Shown: one piece after another, positions 14,345-22,377 of the stretch | Layout: each line of letters opens with the position of its first letter | Numbering within the stretch: the stretch's first letter is position 1 | Origin: Bacillota bacterium | GTDB taxonomy: Bacteria > Bacillota > UBA4882 > UBA8346 | Direction of reading: 5' to 3' | Assembly: GCA_023394955.1 (NCBI GenBank) | Contig: JAEWZY010000019.1 | Location: 1-35,459 of the forward strand | DNA: 35,459 bases | Made by a program: the position numbers and the translations under genes | The notes under the pieces: model-generated | Seen by the model: the letters and a program-made list of their open reading frames with translations, nothing else | Databases searched by the model: none | Told to the model about the DNA's origin: nothing

Positions 14345-15634
14345 TTGAGTGATTGGGTATTCTTGGGTGAACAAACTGAGGCTGGAGTAGTTTTTCAACT
14401 TGGAATGAATTGTCTTGACGGCCAATATTTTCGATTTGAACCTATAGCCACCCGATTGCGGGGGAATGCTGCCGGCGCGTTACGGCAAGAGCTCGAAAAC
14501 CGGAAGTTAATTGAAACGGACCCAAATCAAGGTATTATCTCAGCAATTGGACCCGTTTTTTATCAAGGCCGATACTGGCTTGGCTGGAAAGATCGGAACG
14601 GCCAAAATATATTTGCTATTGAGAGAAAGATAAGAAAACCCCTTCGGGAAGAATTAGCAGACTTGTATCAGTTAATTAATTCCTACAAATTATGGCGCCA
14701 ACTTGGATTAACGGTGGGACGGCCTGAGTGGAGCCGGTTATTCATAGACGGACGGGGTATCTTTATGCTTGATCCCAAACCGGCGTTTTACCTAAATCAA
14801 CCCTGGTTTAATCCGCCCATATTTTTAGAACGCTGCCGGCCAGCGGAAGAATACCGCGGTTTACCTCTGGAATCCGGAGATATTTTTTATCTGGGATTGA
14901 TTATCTATTATTATCTTACCGGAGAGATTCCATTTTCACTGCGTAAAGGTTGGCCTATTCAAAAGATCTTGGCTGGGAAAATAACCAATCCGCAGCTATA
15001 CCGTTCTATATTGCCTCCCGGTTTGAGCCGGATGATTACGTTAATGTTGGCCCCGGAACCTTCACAGCGCCCATCACTGGAAGAGATCGCAGAATTATGG
15101 AATGAATATTTAAAGCTGGATCAGGTTTTTGTGAATCCAAGTTTCAATGATGACCAGTCAACGAGGGTAAGAATAAAAAATAGAAATACTTTAAATAAGG
15201 CCGTATCTAAATTGGTAATTTCCCTAAGTGTCTTAGGATTACTGATTACTGGATGCAGCATTTTTTATTTGAAGTTCTTTAACCGTGTGGAAACTTCTCC
15301 TCTAGAAACAGCCGCGAATTTCTATCAGGAGATGGGACGAGTTAATTTTGGCAATAGAAAAGGGGTATCGGCCCAAATCGGGAATGATGTTGAGGCAGCA
15401 GCGAAACAGCGGCTGGAAATGGTAAGGGTCCTTTTATCAAAACCAGTATTTGAAGTTGACCAAATGAAAATTATAAAAGAAACGCCTGAAACCTCAATAA
15501 TTGAAGCTGATTTAATCTGGTGGGAATGGTCGGTAGAGGGATGGGCGCGGAGACATAGTCGTGAAAGATTGGTTTTTCGAAAAAAAGGCAAGCAAATGAA
15601 GTTGGAATCGAGGGATATGAATCCAATTAACTGA
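14345..15634 (+). CDS. Membrane-anchored Ser/Thr kinase-like protein (pseudokinase)
   Basis: A 429-residue protein. The first 255 residues align with a protein kinase fold. GRGIFMLDPKP (137-146) sits where the DFG segment belongs, with Asp143 kept. PAEEY (166-170) stands for APE. SGDIFYLGLIIYYYLTGEIPF (177-197) is the subdomain IX helix with its Asp. APEPSQRPSLEE (236-247) is the subdomain XI Arg region. The HRD catalytic loop is absent: the matching stretch reads TVGRPEWSRLFID, with no catalytic Asp. A glycine loop and VAIK lysine are not evident. One membrane helix (about 288-309) leads to an extracytoplasmic domain of about 120 residues. It is probably a non-catalytic sensor or scaffold. 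TTG start after AGAGGTGG, which lies in a hairpin. Confidence 0.72.
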   Translation: MSDWVFLGEQTEAGVVFQLGMNCLDGQYFRFEPIATRLRGNAAGALRQELENRKLIETDPNQGIISAIGPVFYQGRYWLGWKDRNGQNIFAIERKIRKPLREELADLYQLINSYKLWRQLGLTVGRPEWSRLFIDGRGIFMLDPKPAFYLNQPWFNPPIFLERCRPAEEYRGLPLESGDIFYLGLIIYYYLTGEIPFSLRKGWPIQKILAGKITNPQLYRSILPPGLSRMITLMLAPEPSQRPSLEEIAELWNEYLKLDQVFVNPSFNDDQSTRVRIKNRNTLNKAVSKLVISLSVLGLLITGCSIFYLKFFNRVETSPLETAANFYQEMGRVNFGNRKGVSAQIGNDVEAAAKQRLEMVRVLLSKPVFEVDQMKIIKETPETSIIEADLIWWEWSVEGWARRHSRERLVFRKKGKQMKLESRDMNPIN

Positions 15635-15776
15635 AAGTTACTATTTCGACTTCGGTAAATTTGATCGTTTGTTTTGAAAACAACTCGCTAAACCACGGGC
15701 GATTATTTTCACAGCGTTGTATAATGCTGAATTTGACGAAGTAGATTCATTATTTTGTCGAAAAGATTGTTAAATC

Positions 15777-15805
15777 TTGACAAGCCTATTTCTGTCCTTT
15801 ATACT
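15777..15805 (+). promoter_or_regulatory. Promoter of the PadR gene
   Basis: Perfect TTGACA (15777-15782), a 17-bp spacer and TATACT (15800-15805). The -10 overlaps the palindromic operator at 15803-15817. Confidence 0.85.
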
Positions 15806-15817
15806 ATATTTTATAGT
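15803..15817. promoter_or_regulatory. Putative PadR operator, site 1
   Basis: ACTATATTTTATAGT is a 6-3-6 palindrome on the -10 element. The same palindrome with one base changed in the centre occurs at 16386-16400 in the promoter of the next gene. PadR repressors typically bind such AT-rich dyads in their own promoters. Confidence 0.75.
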
Positions 15818-15840
15818 AGTATATTTTATATAGGCTTGAG

Positions 15841-16368
15841 GTGAGTTATCTGTCCGCCATCAACCTAGTTTTACTGGGGTTTTTAATTGATGAGTCTATG
15901 AGCGCTTATGATCTCGATAAACTCATCGCGCGCGATAATATCAAAGAGATGGTGAAGATCAGCACCCCGGCCGTTTACAAAAATTTATTGAAATTGAATG
16001 AAAATGGGTATCTCGCGGCTCAAACCGTTAAGGAAGGGGAAATGCCCGAGAAAACCGTTTACCGGATTACGGATATGGGACGGCAATACTTTATGGAGTT
16101 AATGTATAAGTATGCCGGGGAAAAGGTTAAAATCAATTTTGACCTAAATGCGCTAATTATCAATCTTGATAGGGTTGATAAGGATAAAGCTTTAAGAATG
16201 TTGGAAAATATTCGAAACGGTTTTTATTTTCAACAGAAAACATTGGCGGATCAATTACTCTCAAGTCAAATAATGCCCTTAGCGGGCCGGGCGGTTATTC
16301 GCCAATCACAGCTGGTAAATGAAGCTTTAATTAGTTGGATTGAAGAGTTAATTCGGGAATTTCGTTAG
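15841..16368 (+). CDS. PadR family transcriptional regulator
   Basis: A 175-residue PadR-type repressor. The N-terminal winged helix (about 5-85) shows NLVLLGFLIDESMSAYDLDK, TPAVYKNLLKLNENGYL as recognition helix and start of wing, and TVYRITDMGRQYF at the wing end. The C-terminal helical part (about 95-175) fits the dimerisation domain. The start is GTG at 15841, where homology begins; its ribosome binding site is weak (AGG about eight bases upstream). Identical-type palindromes in its own promoter and in that of the following gene indicate autoregulation and control of the flavoprotein gene. Confidence 0.87.
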   Translation: MSYLSAINLVLLGFLIDESMSAYDLDKLIARDNIKEMVKISTPAVYKNLLKLNENGYLAAQTVKEGEMPEKTVYRITDMGRQYFMELMYKYAGEKVKINFDLNALIINLDRVDKDKALRMLENIRNGFYFQQKTLADQLLSSQIMPLAGRAVIRQSQLVNEALISWIEELIREFR

Positions 16369-16376
16369 GAAATCAT

Positions 16377-16405
16377 TTGACAAATACTATAATTTATAGT
16401 AATAT
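16377..16405 (+). promoter_or_regulatory. Promoter of the flavoprotein gene
   Basis: Perfect TTGACA (16377-16382), 17-bp spacer, TAATAT (16400-16405). The operator occupies almost the whole spacer. Confidence 0.8.
16386..16400. promoter_or_regulatory. Putative PadR operator, site 2
   Basis: ACTATAATTTATAGT lies between -35 and -10, an ideal position for repression. It differs from site 1 only in the central base triplet. Confidence 0.75.
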
Positions 16406-16435
16406 ATATTATAGCCATAGAAGGAGGAGCCGAGT

Positions 16436-17185
16436 TTGAAAATAATTGGGATTTCAAGTGGTTTATCTTATAACGGGTATACCGCTAATTTAATTAGGGT
16501 AGCTCTGCAAGCAGCCGCAAACCAAGGTGCGTTAGTAGAGGAGATTTATCTTCCCGACTATGGCGTCAAGATCTGTAAAGGCTGTTGTAATTGTTTGGCT
16601 AAAGGTAAATGCGGAATCAACGATGATCTGGAACTCCTTCGCCAAAAACTATTTAAGGCTGATGGAATTATTATCGGGACCCAAGCCTTTGGCAGCGAAC
16701 CTGATCCGGCAATGCAAAATTTTATTAACCGGATTGGTTTTTACAATCATTTTACCGGATCGTTGTCGGACAAATATATTTTAACCATCGCCACTACGGA
16801 AACTTTTGACGCCGTTAAGGCGGCCCGGAGGTTGACTGGATTAACCTCGGGGTATTTTAAAAACGGATTTGTCTCCGGAGTTTTAGGTTTTAATGTCAGA
16901 TGGGACCAGATTGAGCATTATCCCGAATATTTAGGAGAGATCGAACGATTAACAAATAAACTGGTGAGTAACATTAGAAGTCAGCGTCAATTTCAATTTT
17001 ATGGTTTTTTTGAACGTCTGGCAAACCGGCTGTTTAAAGTCACCCAAGTTAAGCATTTGATTGAGAATAACAAAAACGGGAAAATGGAAGCCGTATACAG
17101 AGAGTTAAAGGCCAAGGGTTGGCTGGGAGAACCGGCCCACGAAACGGGATCTAAGATAAATGTTACAGCGACAGTTCAACCCTAA
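16436..17185 (+). CDS. NAD(P)H-dependent FMN reductase / iron-sulfur flavoprotein-like oxidoreductase
   Basis: A 249-residue flavodoxin-fold protein. The FMN phosphate loop is SSGLSYNGYTANLI (8-21). A cysteine cluster CKGCCNCLAKGKC (47-59), followed by DDLELL, is the arrangement found in Isf-type flavoproteins. ADGIIIGTQAFGSEPDPAMQ is the segment over the flavin. It probably transfers electrons from NAD(P)H or ferredoxin to quinones, metals or other acceptors in the cytoplasm. The TTG start is supported by AAGGAGGAG upstream. It is likely repressed by the PadR protein encoded just before it, as the shared operator shows; inducer unknown. Confidence 0.85.
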   Translation: MKIIGISSGLSYNGYTANLIRVALQAAANQGALVEEIYLPDYGVKICKGCCNCLAKGKCGINDDLELLRQKLFKADGIIIGTQAFGSEPDPAMQNFINRIGFYNHFTGSLSDKYILTIATTETFDAVKAARRLTGLTSGYFKNGFVSGVLGFNVRWDQIEHYPEYLGEIERLTNKLVSNIRSQRQFQFYGFFERLANRLFKVTQVKHLIENNKNGKMEAVYRELKAKGWLGEPAHETGSKINVTATVQP

Positions 17186-17229
17186 AATAAAAGCTGAGAA
17201 CCAAAGAAGTAACAAGGAGTAACAAAATG

Positions 17230-17264
17230 AAAGGTGGTCGGGAAAGGCCGCCTTTTATATTTTT
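17230..17264. terminator. Intrinsic terminator between converging genes
   Basis: AAAGGTGGTC (17230-17239) pairs with GGCCGCCTTT (17246-17255) with two wobbles, followed by a T-rich tail for the plus-strand transcript. The stem overlaps the stop codon of the minus-strand gene. Confidence 0.75.
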
Positions 17265-18916
17265 CCAGTCCGAATAATTGAGACTAAAAGCCAGACTCCC
17301 ATTAAAACAGCGATGATGAATCCGACTTCGGCAATGGGAAAACTACCGAAAAAGGCTAATTGAGTTTGTTGAGCGATTAATGAGGACCCAACGATAATCG
17401 CAGCGATAATTAAGCTAAATGACATCCTGTTGCCGATGAGGTTCATCTTTGTGATGAAGCTGTCAAAATTCTGATGCTCTAGAATAAATTTTAATTCACC
17501 GTTTTCGGTGGCGCGAAAGATACTTTTAAGCCGCCCCGGTAATTCCAGTGAAAGGAAAAGCCAATCTTGGAAAAAGGTTAGGCTGGTTTTGGAGAGATGG
17601 CGCCAATTCAGTTGTTCGCGGATAAGTTTGGATCCGAAAGGCCGGGATAGCTCAAGTAGGCTATTTTCCGGGGTTAATTTGGAGATGGTTGATTCCAGTA
17701 AAAACAGGCAGCGGGCGATTAGGGAAAGTTCCTTAGGGAATTTGAAATGATAGCTCCAGGCCAAACTCAAGAGTTCGCGTAAGGCGATTCCAATGTGAAT
17801 CTTGTTCAAAGGCTGGTGATAATACTTGTCAAACAGGTAGAAGATCTCATGGCGCAAAGCTTTGCGATTGGCGTTCCCTTTAATGTCCCCGATTTCAATT
17901 AAGATGTCAACCAGATTGTTGATGTTTTCTTGTATTAAGTTCAGCATTAGCAAGACTAGTCGTTCCCGCATCCAATTATTTAACCGTCCCACCATTCCAA
18001 AGTCGAGAAAGAGGATGGCGCCGTTAGGAGCGAGGACGATATTTCCCGGATGGGGATCGGCATGAAAAAAACCGTCAATCAGCAATTGCTTGAGGATGGC
18101 GTTAACCAGATTTTGAGCGGCCAGTGTTTTGTTGATCTCCAAATCCCCGCAGCCAACCGCGTCATTTACTTTTATTCCGGCAACAGCTTCTAAAACTAAC
18201 ATCTGTCGGCTTGAATATGGCCAAAAAACCTTCGGGAATTTAACGGAAGAGTCAGTTTGAAAATGTCTGGCAAACCGGTCGGCATTTTCCGCCTCAATAG
18301 TGTAATCAAGTTCATCACGGATCGTTCGGGAAAATTCCTCGACTAAACTTACGATATTAAAGGTTCGGCCCCATTCGGTCCGGGATTCGAGAAAACGGGC
18401 AATATCTCCTAAAATCTCCAGATCGGTCGCCACGATTTTTCCAACTCCAGGACGCTGTACTTTTACAACTATTGATTCTCCAGTAAGCAACCTACCGGAA
18501 TGAACTTGGCCGATTGAAGCGGCGGCGATCGGATTAGGATTGATTTTCGAAAAAATAGCTGAAACCGGCTGATTTAACTCGGATTCGATTATTTCTTTTA
18601 TTTTGTGAAAATCAACCGGAGTAACTTGTTCCTGTAATTTTTCAAGTTCAATAAGGTAATTTGGGGGGAGTAGATCCGGCCTAATACTCAATAATTGCCC
18701 TAGCTTTATAAAGGTCGGACCCAGCTCTTCTAGGACCATTTTAACTCTGACGGCGTTACTTTGGAAGGCGTTGGTCTTCTTTTGCCGTCCGGGGAAACGG
18801 AGGGGATTTTTTAAACCGATAAAATCGAGTAGGTATCCCAGACCATGTTTGCTAACGACATTGATGATCTGGCGATAACGCTGTATATGACGGTAGCCAT
18901 TAGTAAATAGTCGCAT
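17255..18916 (-). CDS. UbiB/AarF (ABC1) family atypical kinase
   Basis: A 553-residue protein of full ABC1/UbiB length. Family motifs are complete: KLGQ (71-74) in FIKLGQLLSIRPDLLP, the alanine-rich loop AAASIGQVHSG (131-141), Lys152 in VVKVQRPG, DELDYTIEAEN (201-211), HADPHPGN (285-292) and LDFGMVGRL with DFG at 305-307. Two C-terminal membrane helices (about 507-525 and 531-550) anchor it. UbiB proteins support isoprenoid-quinone or lipid metabolism through ATPase activity. The ATG is where homology starts, but the bases before it are C-rich and contain no ribosome binding site. Its 3' end overlaps the terminator of the converging gene. Confidence 0.92.
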   Translation of the reverse strand: MRLFTNGYRHIQRYRQIINVVSKHGLGYLLDFIGLKNPLRFPGRQKKTNAFQSNAVRVKMVLEELGPTFIKLGQLLSIRPDLLPPNYLIELEKLQEQVTPVDFHKIKEIIESELNQPVSAIFSKINPNPIAAASIGQVHSGRLLTGESIVVKVQRPGVGKIVATDLEILGDIARFLESRTEWGRTFNIVSLVEEFSRTIRDELDYTIEAENADRFARHFQTDSSVKFPKVFWPYSSRQMLVLEAVAGIKVNDAVGCGDLEINKTLAAQNLVNAILKQLLIDGFFHADPHPGNIVLAPNGAILFLDFGMVGRLNNWMRERLVLLMLNLIQENINNLVDILIEIGDIKGNANRKALRHEIFYLFDKYYHQPLNKIHIGIALRELLSLAWSYHFKFPKELSLIARCLFLLESTISKLTPENSLLELSRPFGSKLIREQLNWRHLSKTSLTFFQDWLFLSLELPGRLKSIFRATENGELKFILEHQNFDSFITKMNLIGNRMSFSLIIAAIIVGSSLIAQQTQLAFFGSFPIAEVGFIIAVLMGVWLLVSIIRTGKI

Positions 18917-19068
18917 GATTATTAAAAGGGGGTTAGTTTGATTAATTAAGGCTAGGTTTATTATTAACTTGCTCTATAGGAATTAACCAGGATTTATAAA
19001 ATATCCGGTTGTCTCGTAATTAAACAACCTTAGCCATTTTAATTTGTCTATTATAGTTACTTTTAAAT

Positions 19069-19593
19069 TCAAGTAAAATTATGGTTATATTCGTTTTCTC
19101 CAGTATAGTCACGTGATCTTTCAATAATCTTTCCCATATTGGCGGTAGCAAAGGCCATTACCTGTTGATACCATACTTCAATAATTGAGCTGGGGACAAT
19201 ATCTAACCAATGTCCGATGGGAGAGTCGAAAGAACGAAGATTAACTCCAGTATCGGTATAATCATAGACTCCAATGAGACAAATTTTACCATCCCCAAAT
19301 AAGATATGATTAATGGTGTAACTGAAGTTTTCGTAACCATCGGTAGGAATTTTGGCTTTTCGCAAACTCCTTAGGTAGGTATCTTTTCCGGCTTCCTGAT
19401 AGGTTACCTTGATCCAGACATTCAAGTAGATACAGTCCGTATTATCATCACATACAACTTTAATACTGTCAGTATCAAAGAAATGCTTTATCAGATCATC
19501 GTCCAAAATTAACTTCCATCGGCTCTCAGCTCCGGCTCCTATAGTTGAAAGGGCAAAAAGAACTGCTACCAATAACCAAACGATCTTCGGCAT
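19069..19593 (-). CDS. Exported protein of unknown function, surface-adhesin-E-like
   Basis: A 174-residue protein with a clear signal peptide (1-22, PKIVWLLVAVLFALSTIGAGA, AxA-type cleavage). The mature part starts WKLILDDDLIKHFFDTDSI and continues to IYLNVWIKVTY, the W-x(n)-D-x-Y/F-F-D-x-D-S-I ... VWxK pattern seen in small periplasmic or surface proteins related to adhesin E. Cys residues (about 48, 54) could form a disulfide. GAGGGG lies some 11 bases before the ATG. Family is tentative. Confidence 0.65.
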   Translation of the reverse strand: MPKIVWLLVAVLFALSTIGAGAESRWKLILDDDLIKHFFDTDSIKVVCDDNTDCIYLNVWIKVTYQEAGKDTYLRSLRKAKIPTDGYENFSYTINHILFGDGKICLIGVYDYTDTGVNLRSFDSPIGHWLDIVPSSIIEVWYQQVMAFATANMGKIIERSRDYTGENEYNHNFT

Positions 19594-19701
19594 AATTAAT
19601 ATTCCCCTCTTTCCCGGAATGGTTCAATTTAGTAATTTGTTATTCTCGGTGTAACTCAATGTAGTATATGCCTATATCATTTAAATATCACAAATTTAGA
19701 G

Positions 19702-19730
19702 TTGACTCGAACATATGTTCTTGATATAAT
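19702..19730 (+). promoter_or_regulatory. Promoter of the DNA-repair pair
   Basis: TTGACT (19702-19707), 17-bp spacer, perfect TATAAT (19725-19730). The LexA box fills the spacer. Confidence 0.85.
19708..19721. promoter_or_regulatory. LexA (SOS) box, Bacillota type
   Basis: CGAACATATGTTCT fits CGAAC-N4-GTTC, the LexA site of Gram-positive-type SOS regulons, with only the last base off perfect symmetry. Located exactly between -35 and -10. Confidence 0.88.
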
Positions 19731-19752
19731 CTAAATAAGTGAGGTTAAGGTA

Positions 19753-21078
19753 ATGGAACTAGAACAAAAGCTAGGAATTTTAGCTGCGGCGGCTAAATAT
19801 GACGTATCATGTTCATCGAGCGGCAGCACCCGAACGAACTTGGGGAAAGGTTTGGGAGACGCCGCGATTTCCGGGATTTGCCACAGTTGGTCCGGGGACG
19901 GCCGGTGCATTTCACTCTTAAAAGTGTTGTTATCCAATCACTGTATTTACGACTGCGCCTATTGCGCCAATCGAAGGAGCAACGATATACCGCGATCCGC
20001 TTTTACCGTAGCTGAAGTTGCCAGGTTAACCATGGATTTTTATCGGAGAAATTATATCGAAGGTCTTTTTTTAAGTTCCGGGATTATTAAAAATGTTGAT
20101 TACACTATGGAGCTTATGGTAAAAGTAGCCAAGGAACTCAGGTTGAACCATAATTTTCACGGTTATATTCATTTAAAAGCGATCCCCGGAGCCGACCGGG
20201 GACTGCTTCAAAGAGCCGGGTTATACGCCGACCGGCTTAGCGCCAATATCGAGCTTCCCTCGGAGCGGGGTTTGAAATTATTAGCTCCAGATAAGTCCAA
20301 GGAGCATATTTTGACCTCCTTTTCGTACTTAAGCGCTCAGATCGAACGTTGCCAACAGGAGCGGAGGCTTTTGCGGAGCGCGCCCCGGTTCGCGCCGGCC
20401 GGTCAAAGCACTCAACTGATTGTGGGTGCTACTCCGGAGAGCGATCTTCAAATCGTTCTACTAGCGGAGGGATTATATCAAAAGTTTCGTTTGAAAAGGG
20501 TTTATTATTCGGCATATATCCCGGTAAATCAAAATTCGTTATTGCCGACTATATCATCTCCGCCTCTTCGGCGGGAAAACCGGCTTTACCAAGCAGATTG
20601 GTTGCTGCGTTTCTATGGTTTTAAAGCCGCCGAATTACTGGATCCGGGAAACCCCTTTTTAGATAGGGAACTTGACCCTAAAACCGGTTGGGCGCTTCGG
20701 AACTTTGACATTTTTCCGGTGGAGGTGAACTGGGCCGATTATGAGATGTTGCTTCGGGTACCGGGAGTCGGGTTGAAATCGGCGCGGCAGATCATCAACG
20801 CCAGACGGTATGGTCCGCTTTCTTTTGATAATTTAAAGAAATTGGGAGTAGTGTTGAAGCGAGCCAGATATTTTTTGACCTGCCGGGGTAGATATCTCGA
20901 AAAGATCGATAATCCGGTCTCATTGAGGGAAATGTTAAGTGAAAAGGAAAGAAAAGCTAAAAGAGTAAGCGATGAGTCACAATTGCCATTGTTCGGCCGG
21001 GATTTGACTGATTCTACGAATGTCTCAGATTGTAAGCTATGGATGACAGGTTATTACCTGAATCCCGGCAATACCTAA
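19753..21078 (+). CDS. Putative DNA modification/repair radical SAM protein (TIGR03916 type)
   Basis: A 441-residue radical SAM protein. The [4Fe-4S] motif is CIYDCAYC (Cys64, Cys68, Cys71), preceded by the family-specific CHSWSGDGRCISLLKVLLSN. Near the C terminus, LLRVPGVGLKSARQIIN (333-349) is a helix-hairpin-helix DNA-binding motif. This combination defines the radical SAM proteins genetically linked to uracil-DNA-glycosylase-like genes. The reaction is not known; a DNA base as substrate is inferred from the HhH motif and linkage. The ATG follows AAGGT. The partner gene starts 60 bp downstream, and the promoter carries a LexA box, so expression should rise with DNA damage. Confidence 0.92.
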   Translation: MELEQKLGILAAAAKYDVSCSSSGSTRTNLGKGLGDAAISGICHSWSGDGRCISLLKVLLSNHCIYDCAYCANRRSNDIPRSAFTVAEVARLTMDFYRRNYIEGLFLSSGIIKNVDYTMELMVKVAKELRLNHNFHGYIHLKAIPGADRGLLQRAGLYADRLSANIELPSERGLKLLAPDKSKEHILTSFSYLSAQIERCQQERRLLRSAPRFAPAGQSTQLIVGATPESDLQIVLLAEGLYQKFRLKRVYYSAYIPVNQNSLLPTISSPPLRRENRLYQADWLLRFYGFKAAELLDPGNPFLDRELDPKTGWALRNFDIFPVEVNWADYEMLLRVPGVGLKSARQIINARRYGPLSFDNLKKLGVVLKRARYFLTCRGRYLEKIDNPVSLREMLSEKERKAKRVSDESQLPLFGRDLTDSTNVSDCKLWMTGYYLNPGNT

Positions 21079-21138
21079 GCCTTTCTGAAAAATATTTGAT
21101 GGACTATGGGTAATGAATAGAAAATATGGGAGGACCCA

Positions 21139-21954
21139 ATGCTTTATTACATTTACGATGGTACTTTTGACGGGTTTTTGACTTCTGTTTCCGAAGCAAT
21201 GGAGCTTGAAGAGTTTCCAGAGCAGATTGTGATCATTGATAGATTGGAAATTAATTTGTTCGCTGAGATCAAGGAGATTGAGACTGATTTTGAAAAAGCC
21301 AAAGGATTTCTGGGAGCAATTTTTAAAAAATTATCCCGGGAAGGATTAAAGAATGTGCTTTGTTGTTATCTCTCCGATGAACCGGGAAGCGAGGCGGCGC
21401 TCTGCGAATATCTTCGCAAAGTGATTGCCGCCGATGAAAATATTGAAACCAAATTAGCCGATCCGGTGGCGCTAAAGGTCAAAAAGACCGGCGAGAAAGT
21501 GGCTAAAGAAGTATGCCGTTTTAAAGGGATTATTAGGTTCCGTGAGATCCGGCCCGGATTTTTCTATGCCCCGATTGAACCGGACCATCAGATTATTCCT
21601 TTGTTGGCAGAGCATTTTCGGAAGAGATTCGCCGATCAACACTGGTTCATCCATGACCGGCGCCGGAATTGCGGGGTACTTTATGAAGGAAATGAGATCC
21701 GGTTTTCAAAGGATGTCAAACTAAAACCAGAATTGGAACGAGCGGGGTATAACTCAGATTGTTTCCCCAACGAAGAACTGGAATGGCAAAGACTTTGGAA
21801 TGTCTACTTCCGGAATATTGAAATCCGGGAACGGTCCAATCCCAAACTCCAACGGCAATATCTGCCGGCCCGGTATTGGAAGTACCTGGTGGAACGGAAT
21901 GAGCCGGTTGGCGCCGAATATAGGTTTAGTCCTGTTTTAGAAAGTAATAATTAA
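21139..21954 (+). CDS. TIGR03915 family putative DNA repair protein
   Basis: A 271-residue protein that opens LYYIYDGTFDGFLTSVSEA, the hallmark of the partner family of the radical SAM/HhH protein upstream. The C-terminal half (about 127-260; IIRFREIRPGFFYAPIEPDH, HWFIHDRRRNCGVLYE, LPARYWKYLVE) corresponds to the DUF4130-type domain that in Proteobacteria is fused to a uracil-DNA glycosylase. Here no glycosylase domain follows. GGGAGG precedes the ATG. It is transcribed with the radical SAM gene and closed by the terminator at 21977. Confidence 0.9.
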   Translation: MLYYIYDGTFDGFLTSVSEAMELEEFPEQIVIIDRLEINLFAEIKEIETDFEKAKGFLGAIFKKLSREGLKNVLCCYLSDEPGSEAALCEYLRKVIAADENIETKLADPVALKVKKTGEKVAKEVCRFKGIIRFREIRPGFFYAPIEPDHQIIPLLAEHFRKRFADQHWFIHDRRRNCGVLYEGNEIRFSKDVKLKPELERAGYNSDCFPNEELEWQRLWNVYFRNIEIRERSNPKLQRQYLPARYWKYLVERNEPVGAEYRFSPVLESNN

Positions 21955-21976
21955 ATGGGTAACGCTAAGTTCCTTC

Positions 21977-22010
21977 AAAAGTAGGAGAAAAGATTCCTAC
22001 TTTTATTTTT
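21977..22010 (+). terminator. Intrinsic terminator after the DNA-repair pair
   Basis: AAAAGTAGGA (21977-21986) pairs with TCCTACTTTT (21995-22004), followed by a T-rich run to 22010. Confidence 0.85.
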
Positions 22011-22017
22011 TAAAGAA

Positions 22018-22113
22018 ATGGAAGCGGATCTAATAGTTTACGGGACCCCGATCTATTGTCACGATGTTCCGGGGATACTTAAGAACTGTTTCGGTGTATG
22101 TGTAGAAATATGA
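22018..22113 (+). pseudogene. Flavodoxin / NADPH-dependent FMN reductase remnant
   Basis: A 31-codon frame reads EADLIVYGTPIYCHDVPGIL followed by KNCFG. It matches the central segment of NADPH-dependent FMN reductases (AD-x-I-x-x-G-T-P-I/V-Y, then G-x-L-K). Sequence before and after does not continue the fold, so only this piece of a former gene remains. Confidence 0.6.
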
Positions 22114-22377
22114 AACATTGATAGATGTTTAAATAAGGTTACCAACCCTTCCCAATCCGTGGCATAAATATCACGGCTGTCACAACCAACCCCCATAAAT
22201 GGGGCTAAGACCATCCGGGATTCATCATCAAATAGGGTTGAACTGAAAGCTTGCTTTATCGAGCAACACCTAATTACGATAATCCTTTCCCTTAAGTTGA
22301 CTTTTGTAAATTTTGTTCATGCTACGCTAGTGTTAATAAATATGAAAATTCATTAGGATCCTTCGATCTAATAAGAA

